The notes below the pieces were generated by a model. The model worked only from the letters and a program-made list of their open reading frames with translations. It made no database searches and was not told the DNA's origin. Below, one piece after another: positions 43,815 to 55,196 of a stretch of 63,866 bases of DNA. The DNA lies in the NCBI RefSeq assembly GCF_004799515.1, contig NZ_SSMX01000020.1, forward strand, positions 1 to 63,866, given 5' to 3'. Position 1 is the stretch's first letter; each line of letters opens with the position of its first letter. The position numbers and the translations under genes were made by a program. Origin of the DNA: Phenylobacterium sp. Lineage in GTDB: Bacteria > Pseudomonadota > Alphaproteobacteria > Caulobacterales > Caulobacteraceae.

Positions 43815-44896
43815 GCCAGGCGAACCTGCCGCTGGCGCCCGGCTCGGCCATCGGCATCCTGGGCGGCGGCCAGCTCGGCCGCATGCTGGCGCTGGCCGCT
43901 GCCCGGCTGGGCTTCGACGTGGTGGTGCTGGAGCGGCAGGCCGACAGCCCGGCGGGCCGCACGGCGGCCAGGCTGATCGTCGCCGACTACGCCGATGAGG
44001 CGGCGCTGGCGGAGCTGGCCAGTCTCACTGGCCTCGTCACCTACGAGTTCGAGAACGTCCCGGCCGCCTCGGTGGCCTGGCTGGCGGAGCACGGCGTCGA
44101 GGTCGCGCCCGGTCCCCGCGCCCTGGCCGTCGCCCAGGACCGCTTCGAGGAGAAGAGCTTCCTGAACGCCCACGGGGCGCCCACCGTGGCCTTCGCCCCG
44201 GCGCGGACGCCGCAAGAGGCGCAGCAGGCCCTGGCGGCCATCGGCGTGCCCGCGCTGATGAAAACCCGGCGCGAGGGCTATGACGGCAAGGGCCAGCGCT
44301 GGGTGGAGCACGCCGCCGACGCGGCGGCGGCCTTCGAGGCCCTGGGCGGCGTCCCGGTGATCGTCGAAGCGGCCGCCGAGTTCGTCCGTGAGCTGTCGGT
44401 GATCGCCGCGCGGGGCCGCGACGGGGCGACCGCGGTCTATCCCCTGGCGGAGAACCACCACGAGGGCGGCGTCCTGCGCCGCTCCATCGCCCCGGCCCGG
44501 GTCAGCCAGGCGCTCACCGACCAGGCCGAACGGATCGCCGCCCGGGTGCTGGCCGGCCTCGACTACGTGGGGGTGATCGGCATCGAGCTCTTCGAGATGG
44601 CCGACGGCCGCCTCCTGGTGAACGAGATCGCGCCCCGGGTGCACAACACCGGCCACTGGACCCAGGACGGCTGCGAGGTCGACCAGTTCGAACAGCACAT
44701 CCGCGCCGTCGCCGGCTGGCCGCTCGGCCCGACCCACGCCATCGCCCACGTCGAGATGCTGAACCTCCTGGGCGAGGAGGCCGACGCCTGGGCGAAATAC
44801 GCCGCCGAGCCGGAGACCCGCATCCACCTCTACGGCAAGCGCCTGGCCAAGCCCGGCCGCAAGATGGGGCACGTCAACCGGGTGCGGCCGCTCTAA
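43811..44896 (+). CDS. purK: N5-carboxyaminoimidazole ribonucleotide synthase
   Basis: 361 residues of the ATP-grasp fold. [20 protein letters not shown] start, [27 protein letters not shown] loop, and [18 protein letters not shown] with the catalytic/metal residues. Makes N5-CAIR from AIR, ATP and bicarbonate. Translationally coupled to purE. Confidence 0.96.
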   Translation: MSQANLPLAPGSAIGILGGGQLGRMLALAAARLGFDVVVLERQADSPAGRTAARLIVADYADEAALAELASLTGLVTYEFENVPAASVAWLAEHGVEVAPGPRALAVAQDRFEEKSFLNAHGAPTVAFAPARTPQEAQQALAAIGVPALMKTRREGYDGKGQRWVEHAADAAAAFEALGGVPVIVEAAAEFVRELSVIAARGRDGATAVYPLAENHHEGGVLRRSIAPARVSQALTDQAERIAARVLAGLDYVGVIGIELFEMADGRLLVNEIAPRVHNTGHWTQDGCEVDQFEQHIRAVAGWPLGPTHAIAHVEMLNLLGEEADAWAKYAAEPETRIHLYGKRLAKPGRKMGHVNRVRPL

Positions 44897-44902
44897 GAGC
44901 AG

Positions 44903-45565
44903 TCAGCGGTATCGCATCCGGCCCAGCGCGCCGGCCGCCTTATCCAGGAATTCCGACGGCCGGAACTTCGTCGTCCGCTTCCAGGTCTCGAAGGCCATGA
45001 CATTGGCGATGCGACGGTCGGTGAAGGCCAGCGCCGCCTCCTGGCCGGAGCTGAGCTGGATCGCGATCGCGCCGGTCAGGATGCCGGCCAGCAGCAGGCG
45101 CTTCGTATAGTGGTTCTCGTCGGTGGCGGTGTCGCCCGCCCAGCGCCAGAGGACGTCGGCGCTCTCCCAGGCGAGGCGCGCGCCCAGGACGGCGTGGTCC
45201 GGCAGCGCCAGGAAGCCGGCGGCCCGGCGCACGGCGGCCTCGTCGGCGGACGCGGCGGCCAGCCGGGCCTCGACGCCGCGGGCGATGCGCTCGCGGATCT
45301 TCAGCGCCTTGGGGTCGATGGCCGCCAGCGCCACCATAGCCGCCGCGTCGTGCCGCCGCGAGAGCAGGGCGGCCAGGTCGGCGGGGCCCTGCGGCAGCAG
45401 AAGCTCCGTCTCGCCGGCGGAAAGGCCGCAGGCCTGGCCGGCCAGGGTCGCCATCCGGGCGGTCCAGCCCTCGGTCGGCGCGATCTTCAGCGCAGCGTCC
45501 AGCACCTGCTGCTCGGTCGCCGCCGCCCAATCGGCGGCTGTGTCGGTGGAGTGGGCTTCGGCCAT
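44903..45565 (-). CDS. COQ9 family protein
   Basis: 220 residues. TetR-like all-alpha fold; WTARMATLAGQACGLS is the degenerate helix-turn-helix, RESADVLW-type ARLAWESADVLWRWAGDTATDENHYTKR is the diagnostic COQ9 block. COQ9 binds a lipid and presents the quinone intermediate to hydroxylases in ubiquinone synthesis. Start ATG at 45565. Convergent with purK; stops 6 bases apart. Confidence 0.9.
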   Translation of the reverse strand: MAEAHSTDTAADWAAATEQQVLDAALKIAPTEGWTARMATLAGQACGLSAGETELLLPQGPADLAALLSRRHDAAAMVALAAIDPKALKIRERIARGVEARLAAASADEAAVRRAAGFLALPDHAVLGARLAWESADVLWRWAGDTATDENHYTKRLLLAGILTGAIAIQLSSGQEAALAFTDRRIANVMAFETWKRTTKFRPSEFLDKAAGALGRMRYR

Positions 45566-45789
45566 GGCCCACCTTAAGCCACCTCCCGCCCTCAGAGGAA
45601 AGCCTGCGTGTGACACTGAAAAGCCTCTCCTGCGGCGTGGACATGGCGGGGCTCTTCTGGTATCTCGCCGCGCTCTGTCCCGAAGGCCGCCCGCCTCCGG
45701 GATCAATTTTCTTTTGGTCCGCTCGCCGCCGCCCCCAAGCTTGAGGGAGCCAGGGGGCCGGGCGGTAACGGTCAACGGGAGAGAGACCT

Positions 45790-46026
45790 CTGGTTCAGAT
45801 TTTCGTCCGCGACAACAACGTCGACCAGGCCTTGAAGGCGCTGAAGAAGAAGATGCAGCGCGAAGGCTCGTTCCGCGAGATGAAGCGCCACGTCCACTAC
45901 GAAAAGCCCTCCGAGAAGCGCGCCCGCCAGAAGGCCGAGGCCGTGCGCCGCGCCCGTAAGCTGGCCCGCAAGCGCGCCCAACGCGAAGGCCTGATCGCTG
46001 CGCCGAAGAAGCCGGCGCCGCGGTAG
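45790..46026 (+). CDS. rpsU: 30S ribosomal protein S21, apparent CTG start
   Basis: 78 residues. [50 protein letters not shown] sequence is unmistakable S21. The conserved N-terminus extends to a CTG codon at 45790; in-frame TAA at 45766 lies 24 bases upstream and no ATG, GTG or TTG occurs between. GGAGAG at 45778-45783 gives a spacing of 6. Starting instead at TTG 45832 would delete 14 conserved residues. S21 has an Arg/Lys/Ala-rich tail as in other alphaproteobacteria. Confidence 0.88.
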   Translation: MVQIFVRDNNVDQALKALKKKMQREGSFREMKRHVHYEKPSEKRARQKAEAVRRARKLARKRAQREGLIAAPKKPAPR

Positions 46027-46080
46027 GACTGAAGATTCAAGCGCGCGGTAGCGCTTAATTCATTGAATTCGTGCCTATCT

Positions 46081-46115
46081 GGGCCGCGTCCGACCAGGCG
46101 CGGCCCTTCGTGTTT
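46081..46115 (+). terminator. Intrinsic terminator after rpsU
   Basis: GGGCCGCG (46081-46088) with CGCGGCCC (46099-46106), then TTCGTGTTT. A short palindrome AATTCATTGAATT lies just upstream (46054-46066). Confidence 0.8.
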
Positions 46116-46240
46116 GGGGGTGCATGGTCAGGCTGGGCGCGGTCTTCGGTCGCGCGGCGTCCAGCCAACTGGTGAAATGGCGAAGAGGCTCCTATTTTAG
46201 GAAATCCGGCGCCAAGCCCTAATCGAGGCGGTCCTAACCG

Positions 46241-48121
46241 ATGAACCTGCGCAATCTCGCCATCTGGGGCGTCATCGTCGTCGTCCTGATCGGCCTCTAT
46301 TCGATGGTCACCGGCGGCGGCGGCAAGGCCGCGAGCGCCGGCGAGATCACCTATTCGCAGCTGCTCACAAAGGTGAACAGCGGCCAGGTCAAAAGCGCGG
46401 AGTTCCGCGGACCGCAGGTGATCGTCACCGACAGCGCCAACAAGTCGTTCACGGCGGTGACGCCGACCGACCAGCAGGACCTGACCAAGCGGCTTGAGGC
46501 GCAGGGCGCCAACATCTCCTTCAAGGCCGCCGGCGGCATGACCCTGGTGGGTTTCCTGCTGCAGAGCCTGCCGGTGCTGCTCCTGATCGGCGTCTGGATC
46601 TTCTTCATGCGCCAGATGCAGGGCGGCGCGCGCGGGGCGATGGGCTTCGGCAAGTCCAAGGCCCGCCTGCTCACCGAGAACAAGAACCGCGTCACCTTCG
46701 ACGACGTGGCCGGCGTGGAAGAGGCCAAGGAAGAGGTCGTCGAGATCGTCGACTTCCTGAAGGACCCGCAGAAGTTCCAGCGCCTGGGCGGCAAGATCCC
46801 CAAGGGCGCCCTGCTGATCGGCCCTCCAGGCACCGGCAAGACCCTGCTCGCCCGCGCCATCGCCGGCGAGGCGGGCGTGCCGTTCTTCACCATTTCCGGC
46901 TCCGACTTCGTGGAGATGTTCGTGGGCGTCGGCGCGAGCCGCGTGCGCGACATGTTCGAACAGGCCAAGAAGAACGCCCCCTGCATCATCTTCATCGATG
47001 AAATCGACGCCGTCGGCCGCCACCGCGGCGCGGGGCTGGGCGGCGGCAACGACGAGCGCGAGCAGACGCTCAACCAGCTGCTGGTCGAGATGGACGGCTT
47101 CGAGGCCAACGAAGGCATCATCCTGATCGCCGCCACCAACCGCCCCGACGTGCTGGACCCGGCCCTGCTGCGCCCCGGCCGCTTCGACCGCCAGGTGGTG
47201 GTGCCGAATCCCGACGTGAACGGCCGCGAGCGCATCCTGCGCGTGCATATGAAGAACGTGCCGCTGGCCGCCGACGTGGAAGTGAAGATCATCGCCCGCG
47301 GGACCCCGGGCTTCTCCGGCGCCGACCTCTCCAACCTGGTCAACGAGGCGGCCCTGATGGCCGCGCGCAAGAACCGCCGCATGGTCACCATGCACGACTT
47401 CGAGCAGGCCAAGGACAAGGTGCTGATGGGCGCCGAGCGCCGCTCGATGGTGATGACCGAGGACGAGAAGAAGAACACCGCCTACCACGAAGGCGGCCAC
47501 GCCCTGGTGGCGCTGACCGTCCCCTCGGCGGACCCGGTGCACAAGGCCACGATCATCCCGCGCGGCCGCGCTCTGGGCATGGTGATGCAGCTGCCGGAAG
47601 GCGACCGCTACTCCATGAACTACGAGCAGATGACCTCGCGCCTGGCGATCATGATGGGCGGCCGCGTCGCCGAAGAGCTGATCTTCGGCAAGGACAAGGT
47701 GACCTCCGGCGCCTCCAGCGACATCCAGGCGGCCACCAGCCTGGCCCGCAACATGGTCACGCGCTGGGGCTACTCCGACAAGCTGGGCCTGGTCTCCTAC
47801 GGCGACAACCAGGAAGAGGTCTTCCTCGGCCACTCGGTGTCGCGCACCCAGAACGTCTCGGAAGAGACCGCCAATGTGATCGACGCCGAGGTCAAGCGCC
47901 TGGTGAAGGGCGGCTATGACGAGGCCAAGCGCATCCTGACCGAAAAGCTGGATGACCTGCACACCCTGGCCAAGGCCCTGCTCGAGTACGAGACCCTGAG
48001 CGGCGACGAGATCATCGGCGCCCTGAAGGGCGTGCCGCCGAACCGCGAGGACCTGGACATCAAGCGCCCGAACGGGCCGGCCGTGGCCGTGCCGATCTCG
48101 CCGCGCCCCGAGCCGGCGTAA
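46241..48121 (+). CDS. ftsH: ATP-dependent zinc metalloprotease FtsH
   Basis: 626 residues; a membrane-anchored AAA+ protease. Transmembrane segments at about 5-24 and 102-120, AAA domain with Walker [14 protein letters not shown], Walker [39 protein letters not shown], and the protease with zinc motif HEGGH in [12 protein letters not shown]. Degrades sigma-32, LpxC and unassembled membrane proteins in other bacteria. Preceded by 214 bases with the rpsU terminator; followed by its own terminator. Confidence 0.97.
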   Translation: MNLRNLAIWGVIVVVLIGLYSMVTGGGGKAASAGEITYSQLLTKVNSGQVKSAEFRGPQVIVTDSANKSFTAVTPTDQQDLTKRLEAQGANISFKAAGGMTLVGFLLQSLPVLLLIGVWIFFMRQMQGGARGAMGFGKSKARLLTENKNRVTFDDVAGVEEAKEEVVEIVDFLKDPQKFQRLGGKIPKGALLIGPPGTGKTLLARAIAGEAGVPFFTISGSDFVEMFVGVGASRVRDMFEQAKKNAPCIIFIDEIDAVGRHRGAGLGGGNDEREQTLNQLLVEMDGFEANEGIILIAATNRPDVLDPALLRPGRFDRQVVVPNPDVNGRERILRVHMKNVPLAADVEVKIIARGTPGFSGADLSNLVNEAALMAARKNRRMVTMHDFEQAKDKVLMGAERRSMVMTEDEKKNTAYHEGGHALVALTVPSADPVHKATIIPRGRALGMVMQLPEGDRYSMNYEQMTSRLAIMMGGRVAEELIFGKDKVTSGASSDIQAATSLARNMVTRWGYSDKLGLVSYGDNQEEVFLGHSVSRTQNVSEETANVIDAEVKRLVKGGYDEAKRILTEKLDDLHTLAKALLEYETLSGDEIIGALKGVPPNREDLDIKRPNGPAVAVPISPRPEPA

Positions 48122-48144
48122 TCGGGACCAATTGAACCAAGACA

Positions 48145-48175
48145 GGGGCGGCTCCGGCGACGGGGCCGCCCTTTT
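48145..48175 (+). terminator. Intrinsic terminator after ftsH
   Basis: GGGCGGC (48146-48152) pairs with GCCGCCC (48165-48171), then TTTTCC. Confidence 0.8.
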
Positions 48176-48193
48176 CCGTTATGGGGTCCGGCG

Positions 48194-49024
48194 ATGAGCG
48201 CCCCCGCATCTCCCGTCCGCGTCATGGGCGTGGTCAACGTCACCCCGGACAGCTTCTCCGACGGCGGCCGGTTCGCCGGTTTCGACGCCGCGCTGGCGCA
48301 GGCGCGCAAGCTGATCGCCGAGGGCGCCGACATCCTCGACCTGGGCGGCGAGTCCACCCGGCCGGGCGCGGCCCCGGTCTCGGAAGCCGACGAGATTGGC
48401 CGCGTCGTCCCCCTGGTCCGCGCCATCCGCGCCGAGAGCGCCATCCCGATCTCGGTGGACAGCATGAAGCCCGCCGTGGCCCGAGCCGTCGTGGAAGCCG
48501 GGGCCACGATGTGGAACGACGTCACCGCCCTTCGCCACGCCCCCAACAGCCTGGCCGTCGCAGCCGAGCTCGGCTGCGAGGTCGTGCTGATGCACATGCA
48601 GGGCGAGCCCGCCACCATGCAGGCCGAGCCGCACTATGGCGATGTCGTGGAGGAGGTGGCCGCCTTCCTGGCGCGCCGCGCCGCCGAGGCGATGGCCGCC
48701 GGCGTGGAGCAGGCGCGCATCTGGCTCGATCCCGGCGTGGGCTTCGGCAAGCACATGATCCGCCACAACCTGCCGCTGCTGGCGGGCCTGGCGCGGGTCA
48801 CGGCGCTCGGCTTCCCGGTGTTGCTGGGGGTCAGCCGCAAGAGCTTCATCGGCGCGGTGGACGGCGGGCATGTCCCGGCCGATCAGCGGCTGGGCGGCTC
48901 CATCGCGGGCGCGCTCTGGGGCGCCGAGGCCGGCGTGGCGGCGGTGCGCGTCCACGATGTGCGCGAGACGGTCCAGGCGCTGGCCGTCTGGCGGGCGATC
49001 GCTCAGGCGGGCAGGCCGGCGTAG
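48194..49024 (+). CDS. folP: Dihydropteroate synthase
   Basis: 276 residues. MGVVNVTPDSFSDGG, ILDLGGESTRPGA, ISVDSMKPAVA, WNDVTALRH, VLMHMQGEP, WLDPGVGFGK and VGVSRKSFI-type LGVSRKSFIGA cover all pterin- and pABA-binding loops. Joins pABA to 6-hydroxymethyl-dihydropterin; target of sulfonamides. Its 3' end overlaps the convergent SRPBCC gene by 22 bases. Confidence 0.96.
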   Translation: MSAPASPVRVMGVVNVTPDSFSDGGRFAGFDAALAQARKLIAEGADILDLGGESTRPGAAPVSEADEIGRVVPLVRAIRAESAIPISVDSMKPAVARAVVEAGATMWNDVTALRHAPNSLAVAAELGCEVVLMHMQGEPATMQAEPHYGDVVEEVAAFLARRAAEAMAAGVEQARIWLDPGVGFGKHMIRHNLPLLAGLARVTALGFPVLLGVSRKSFIGAVDGGHVPADQRLGGSIAGALWGAEAGVAAVRVHDVRETVQALAVWRAIAQAGRPA

Positions 49025-49518
49025 AGCCCCGCGAGTTCGCGCTCGCGCTCGGCCCGCCAGGGCGTGCGCGCGCCATCGGCCGCGCCCTGCAGGCCCTCCA
49101 GATGGGTGTGCCAACCGGCGGCGACGCTGCGCAGCGGCGGGGCGCTGAGCCCGGTCTGCCGCAGGGTGAGCCGGCAGCCGCCCTCCTCGGGCTCGAGGCT
49201 CCAGCGCACGACGGAGTCCGGATGTTCGGGCGACGGCCAGGTCCAGGCGAAGACCCGGGGCGGGTCGAGCTCGGTGATGACGCCCGCCATCCGGTAGTCG
49301 TGGGTCGCCCAGTAGAGCGCGAAGCGGCCGCCGACCCGAAGGTCGACCTCGGCCTCGGCCAGCCAGTCCGCCAGGCGTTCCGGGACGGTCAGCGCCGCCC
49401 AGACCTTCTCCGCCGGCCGCGCCAGGCGGCGCGTGAAGGTGATCTCGTAGAGGCCACCGGCCTCGCGGACCTCGCCCACCTTCCCGTTCAACAGGGCGTC
49501 GTTCAGCAGGAGGCTCAT
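49003..49518 (-). CDS. SRPBCC (AHSA1-like) protein, third gene of the ArsR operon
   Basis: 171 residues. START/Bet v 1-like fold: VWAALTVPERLADWLAEAEVDLRVGGRFALYW, then WHTHLEGLQGAADG near the end. Hydrophobic ligand-binding family without known enzyme function. Overlaps the upstream SRPBCC gene by ATGA; the two proteins are paralogues sharing VEKVWAAL/AEKVWAALT and DRLADW motifs. Confidence 0.85.
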   Translation of the reverse strand: MSLLLNDALLNGKVGEVREAGGLYEITFTRRLARPAEKVWAALTVPERLADWLAEAEVDLRVGGRFALYWATHDYRMAGVITELDPPRVFAWTWPSPEHPDSVVRWSLEPEEGGCRLTLRQTGLSAPPLRSVAAGWHTHLEGLQGAADGARTPWRAERERELAGLYAGLPA

Positions 49519-50039
49519 GACCCCAGGCTCGGGTAGCGGCCGGCCAAGGCGTCCTCCCGTGCGACCTTGGTCGCCCAGGGCGTGGCGCGGCCGTCCATGG
49601 CGTCGGGCAGGGCTTCCAGGTGGGCGTGCCAGCCCCTGCGGACACCGCCGTCGCGCGCGCCGTCGAGGCTGAGGCCCGAATGGGTGAGGGTCAGCGCGCA
49701 GCCGTCCCCGTCAGGTGAGAGGTCGAAGCGCACAAGGGTCTCGCGCTCGCCGATGGTCCAGCGCCAGGCCAGCGCCCGGGGGGGCTCGCAGACGGTGATG
49801 GTCATCTCGGCTTCGTGGGCGCCGCCGTTCCAGTTCAGCTTGAGGGTCCCGCCCACCCGCAGATCCACCTCGGCGACGGCGAACCAATCGGCCAGCCGGT
49901 CCGGGTCGGTCAGCGCCGCCCAGACCTTCTCCACCGGCTGCCGATAACGGCGGTGGAAGACCACCTGCAAGGCGTCGTCGGTGGCGGTGACCACGCCCAG
50001 GGGCGCGTCGCTCAGCAGGGGTGCGGTCGCGGTGCTCAT
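49515..50039 (-). CDS. SRPBCC (AHSA1-like) protein, second gene of the ArsR operon
   Basis: 174 residues. FHRRYRQPVEKVWAALTDPDRLADWFAVAEVDLRVGG start, LAWRWTIGERETLVRF middle and GWHAHLEALPDAM end. Its start overlaps the ArsR-type regulator stop and its stop overlaps the next start, so all three genes are translated together. Confidence 0.85.
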   Translation of the reverse strand: MSTATAPLLSDAPLGVVTATDDALQVVFHRRYRQPVEKVWAALTDPDRLADWFAVAEVDLRVGGTLKLNWNGGAHEAEMTITVCEPPRALAWRWTIGERETLVRFDLSPDGDGCALTLTHSGLSLDGARDGGVRRGWHAHLEALPDAMDGRATPWATKVAREDALAGRYPSLGS

Positions 50040-50338
50040 TGCTCTTTCTCCAGGTGCTCTTCCAGGGCGTCGAGGCGATCGGCCCAGAATTGGCGGAAGG
50101 GTTTCAGCCAGGCGTCGAGGGCGGCGAGTTCGCCGGGCTCCAGGCGGTAGAGCCGGCGCTGGCCGTCCGGCCGAACGCTGACCAGGCCGGCCTCGCGCAG
50201 CAGTTTCAGGTGCTTGGAAACGCCGGGCTGGCTCAGGCCCGTGGCCGCCACCAGGTCGCCCGCCGGCCGCTCACCGGCGCGCAGCAGGTCGAGGATCTGG
50301 CGGCGGTTCGGCTCGGCGATGGCTTCGAAGGGGCTCAT
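50036..50338 (-). CDS. ArsR-family winged-helix regulator
   Basis: 100 residues. PFEAIAEPNRRQILDLLRAGERPAGDLVAATGLSQPGVSKHLKLLREAGLV is the winged helix-turn-helix; the wing reads VSVRPDGQRRLYRLEP. No metal-binding CVC motif, so it belongs to the metal-independent group that typically regulates adjacent SRPBCC genes. AT-rich region with TATATTCTCTTCAGGAAATATAACT upstream (50342-50366) may hold its operator. Confidence 0.9.
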   Translation of the reverse strand: MSPFEAIAEPNRRQILDLLRAGERPAGDLVAATGLSQPGVSKHLKLLREAGLVSVRPDGQRRLYRLEPGELAALDAWLKPFRQFWADRLDALEEHLEKEQ

Positions 50339-50422
50339 GGCTTTATATTCTCTTCAGGAAATATAACTGTCAAGGAAATTCTTCAGACGTGCGAATCCGC
50401 CGGCGCCGCGCTATCGGGAGCC

Positions 50423-51223
50423 ATGACCCTGCCTGGCCGCGTCTTGATCATCGCCGGATCCGACTCCGGCGGCGGGGCGGGTATCCAGGCGGACATCAAG
50501 ACAGTCACCATGCTGGGCGGCTATGCGGCCACGGCGGTCACCGCGATCACAGTGCAGAACACCCTGGGCGTCAGCGCCGTCCAGCCCCTGTCCCCCGACC
50601 TCGTCGCCGCTCAGGCGCGCGCGGTGCTGCGCGACATCGGCGCGGACGTGATCAAGACCGGCATGCTGGGCGACGCGGAGATGGTCGAGACGGTCGCGCG
50701 CCTGCTGGACGAGGGGTTGGTTCCGGCGGTGATCGATCCGGTGATGGTCGCCAAGGGCGGGGCGCGGCTGCTGGCCGAGGATGCGGACCGGCCCCTGATG
50801 CATCTGCTCGTGCCGCGGGCTGCGGTGCTGACGCCCAATGCGCCGGAGGCCGCGGCCCTGACCGGCCTGACCGTCGCCACCACCGACGACTTGCGGCGCG
50901 CGGGCGACGCCCTGCTGGCGGCCGGCGCCGGCGCGGTGCTGCTGAAGGGCGGGCACATTCCGGGCGACCGGGTCATCGACGTCCTGATGACGCCCTATGG
51001 CGAGACCCTGTTCGAGGCCGAGCGGATCGAGACGCGCCACACCCACGGCACCGGCTGCACCCTGGCCTCCGCCCTGGCGACCGGCCTCGCCCAGCAGATG
51101 TCGCTGGAGGCCGCCGCCGCGCGCGCCTGGGCCTATGTGCAGGAGGCCATCGCCCGCGCGCCGGGCTTCGGCGCCGGCCACGGCCCGCTGGATCACGGCT
51201 GGCCGCTGCGGGGCAAGGCGTGA
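50423..51223 (+). CDS. thiD: Hydroxymethylpyrimidine/phosphomethylpyrimidine kinase
   Basis: 266 residues of the ribokinase fold. LIIAGSDSGGGAGIQADIKT start, TAVTAITVQNTLGV, DVIKTGMLGD, VIDPVMVAKGG, LTPNAPEAAALTG and the GTGC anion hole in HTHGTGCTLASAL. Phosphorylates HMP and HMP-P for thiamine. Stop overlaps the next gene (GTGA). Confidence 0.95.
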   Translation: MTLPGRVLIIAGSDSGGGAGIQADIKTVTMLGGYAATAVTAITVQNTLGVSAVQPLSPDLVAAQARAVLRDIGADVIKTGMLGDAEMVETVARLLDEGLVPAVIDPVMVAKGGARLLAEDADRPLMHLLVPRAAVLTPNAPEAAALTGLTVATTDDLRRAGDALLAAGAGAVLLKGGHIPGDRVIDVLMTPYGETLFEAERIETRHTHGTGCTLASALATGLAQQMSLEAAAARAWAYVQEAIARAPGFGAGHGPLDHGWPLRGKA

Positions 51224-51825
51224 GCGTGAAACCCGCCGACCCCAGCCTCGCCGACCCGGAGCTGGAACGCCGGCTGGAGGCCATCGTCCGCGCCGCGCCC
51301 AGCCTGATGCGGGTGCTGAGCACGGTCCGCGACCTTGGCCTGCCCGACTGGCTGGTGTTCTCCGGCGCGGTCTACCAGCGGGTTCTGAACCGGCTGACCG
51401 GCCGCGATCCCGACTATGGGATCAAGGACTATGACGTCGGTTATTTCGACGCGGCCGACACCTCCTACGAGGCCGAGGACGTGGTGATCCGGCGCGTGGC
51501 CGCCGCCTTCGACCCGCCGCTGCGCGACCTCGTCGAGGTGCGAAACCAGGCCCGCGTCCACCTGTGGTTCGAGGGCAAGTTCGGCGAGCCCTACGCGCCC
51601 TTGCGGGAGACCGCCGGGGCCCTGGAGCGGTTCGTCAGCACGACCTTCGCGGTGGGCGTGCGGCTGGAAGCGGACGATGGCCTGACCGTCATCGCGCCTT
51701 TCGGCCTAGAGGACCTCTTCGCCCTGCGCCTGCGGCCCAATCCGATCCGCAAGACCAACGGCTTTGCGCGCACCGCGGCCTCGGCGCTCGCGCGCTGGCC
51801 GGAACTGACGGTGATCGACGGCTGA
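51220..51825 (+). CDS. Nucleotidyltransferase-like protein (DUF925 type)
   Basis: 201 residues. SLMRVLSTVRDLGLPDWLVFSGAVYQRVLNRLTG and YGIKDYDVGYFDA, followed by RNQARVHLWFEGKFG and PFGLEDLFALRLRPNP, match the DUF925 nucleotidyltransferase family (DxD-like motif in DYDVGYFD). Biochemical role unknown. GTG at 51220 overlaps the thiD stop. Confidence 0.75.
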   Translation: MSVKPADPSLADPELERRLEAIVRAAPSLMRVLSTVRDLGLPDWLVFSGAVYQRVLNRLTGRDPDYGIKDYDVGYFDAADTSYEAEDVVIRRVAAAFDPPLRDLVEVRNQARVHLWFEGKFGEPYAPLRETAGALERFVSTTFAVGVRLEADDGLTVIAPFGLEDLFALRLRPNPIRKTNGFARTAASALARWPELTVIDG

Positions 51826-51895
51826 GCTGATCAATTAGCCGCTTGCCTAATTCCTTACCGTCGCTATGTGCAAGCTCGCCCTAGAGGAGCCCGCC

Positions 51896-52717
51896 ATGCG
51901 CCAGTGGACCGTCGACGCCTTCGCCGCGGAGGCCTTCCGCGGCAACCCGGCCTGTGTGCTCGAGCCCTTCGCCGACTGGCCGGACGCCGCCTGGATGCAG
52001 GCCCTCGCCGCCGAGAACAACCAGGCCGAGACCGCCTTCCTGCTCAGGACCGCCGATCCCGCGCGCTTCGGCCTGCGCTGGTTCACGCCAGCGCTGGAGG
52101 TCCCGCTCTGCGGCCACGCCACCCTGGCCTCAGGCCACGTCCTGTTCGCGGAGCTGGGGCTGACGGCCGACGCCGTGGTCTTCGACACCAAGTCCGGCCC
52201 GCTCACCGTGCGTCGGTTCGGCGAGGATTACGAGATGGACTTCCCCGCCCAGCCGCCACGCCAGATCGCGACGCCTGCCGGCCTGGCCGAGGCCCTGGGC
52301 GTCGAGCCGCTTGAGGTCTGGGCCTCGACCTATCTGGTGGCCGTGCTGAATGACGAGGCGCAGGTGCTGGGCGCGGCTCCGGACCTGGTCAAGCTGGAGG
52401 CGGTGTCCTCCAGCGCCACCGGCGGACGCGGCAATGTCGGCGTGGCCGCCCTGGCCGACGCCGGAGCGGCCTACGACGTCGTCGACCGCTTCTTCGCGCC
52501 GGGCTCCGGCATTCCGGAGGATCCGGCCACCGGCTCGCTGCACACCATCCTGGCGCCGCTCTACGCCGACAAGCTCGGACGGGCGCGGGTCAGCTTCCGC
52601 CAGGCCTATCCGGGCCGTGGCGGCGACCTCGATTGCGAGATGACGGGCGAGCGGGTGCTGCTGCGCGGGCGGGCGGTGACGGTGCTGGACGGGACCCTGC
52701 GGGTCGGCGCCGCCTGA
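51896..52717 (+). CDS. PhzF-family isomerase/epimerase
   Basis: 273 residues. [26 protein letters not shown] with the catalytic glutamate, [21 protein letters not shown], and [19 protein letters not shown] are the family blocks; diaminopimelate-epimerase-like fold. No phenazine cluster is present, so the substrate is unknown. ATG at 51896. Confidence 0.88.
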   Translation: MRQWTVDAFAAEAFRGNPACVLEPFADWPDAAWMQALAAENNQAETAFLLRTADPARFGLRWFTPALEVPLCGHATLASGHVLFAELGLTADAVVFDTKSGPLTVRRFGEDYEMDFPAQPPRQIATPAGLAEALGVEPLEVWASTYLVAVLNDEAQVLGAAPDLVKLEAVSSSATGGRGNVGVAALADAGAAYDVVDRFFAPGSGIPEDPATGSLHTILAPLYADKLGRARVSFRQAYPGRGGDLDCEMTGERVLLRGRAVTVLDGTLRVGAA

Positions 52718-52728
52718 ACAAACGAAAA

Positions 52729-52757
52729 CGCCCCGGGACCGCGAAGGTCCCAGGGCG
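52729..52757 (-). terminator. Intrinsic terminator, minus strand
   Basis: Stem CGCCCCGGGACC / GGTCCCAGGGCG with GCGAA loop; on the minus strand it is followed by TTTTCGTTTG. It would end a minus-strand transcript from the hybrid kinase gene, leaving a 3' UTR of about 230 bases. Confidence 0.7.
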
Positions 52758-52924
52758 CTCCCGCACTCCGGATGTTGGTTCGGCGGTCGATCGCGTGCCG
52801 TAGCCGCGGACCGTCGTAGCCTCGATCCGGAAGGGGCGCTGTTCAGCGCCAGGGACCAAGAGACCACGAAACGGCTCACGGGAAGCTGAGGTCCGTGTTG
52901 TCCGGTGTTCATGCGGCGGGTTGT

Positions 52925-52954
52925 TGTGGACAGCCTGTGGATGGGCTGTGGAAA
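52925..52954 (+). promoter_or_regulatory. Three TGTGGA repeats at 11-bp spacing
   Basis: TGTGGACA at 52925, TGTGGATG at 52936 and TGTGGAAA at 52947, each separated by exactly 11 bases, so they face the same side of the helix. They resemble half of the DnaA box complement (TGTGGATAA). Downstream of the hybrid kinase stop. Function unknown. Confidence 0.45.
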
Positions 52955-52988
52955 AGCCTTCGGCGCCGTCTCGGCGGGCTGGGCGGCC

Positions 52989-54956
<1,968 letters not shown>

Positions 54957-55082
54957 AGGGACCTCCGCTCTAGCTCGACAATCCTAACGTTTGCTTCCCA
55001 CCGGGCGATTCAGTCGAAGACCCGGGCGCGGCCCTCCGGACTTCTACGTAGCCGCAACCTGGACTGTGGCGCCGTCACCACA

Positions 55083-55157
55083 GATTCAACCTCCCAGAGA
55101 GAAATTTATGGTTAACAACCCATGAATCGATTGCGCGAACCTTAATATTCTATTTAC
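55083..55157 (+). promoter_or_regulatory. Candidate CtrA/CcrM cell-cycle promoter
   Basis: TTAATATTCTATTTAC at 55142-55157 is TTAA-N7-TTTA, one base off the CtrA consensus TTAA-N7-TTAA. Two CcrM sites, GATTC (55083-55087) and GAATC (55124-55128), and TTAAC at 55112-55116 lie just upstream in an AT-rich stretch. Between the hybrid kinase and the 111-residue gene. Confidence 0.5.
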
Positions 55158-55196
55158 CGTAAATTGTGGTTGCTAACTCAGTCGGGAATTACGGAC

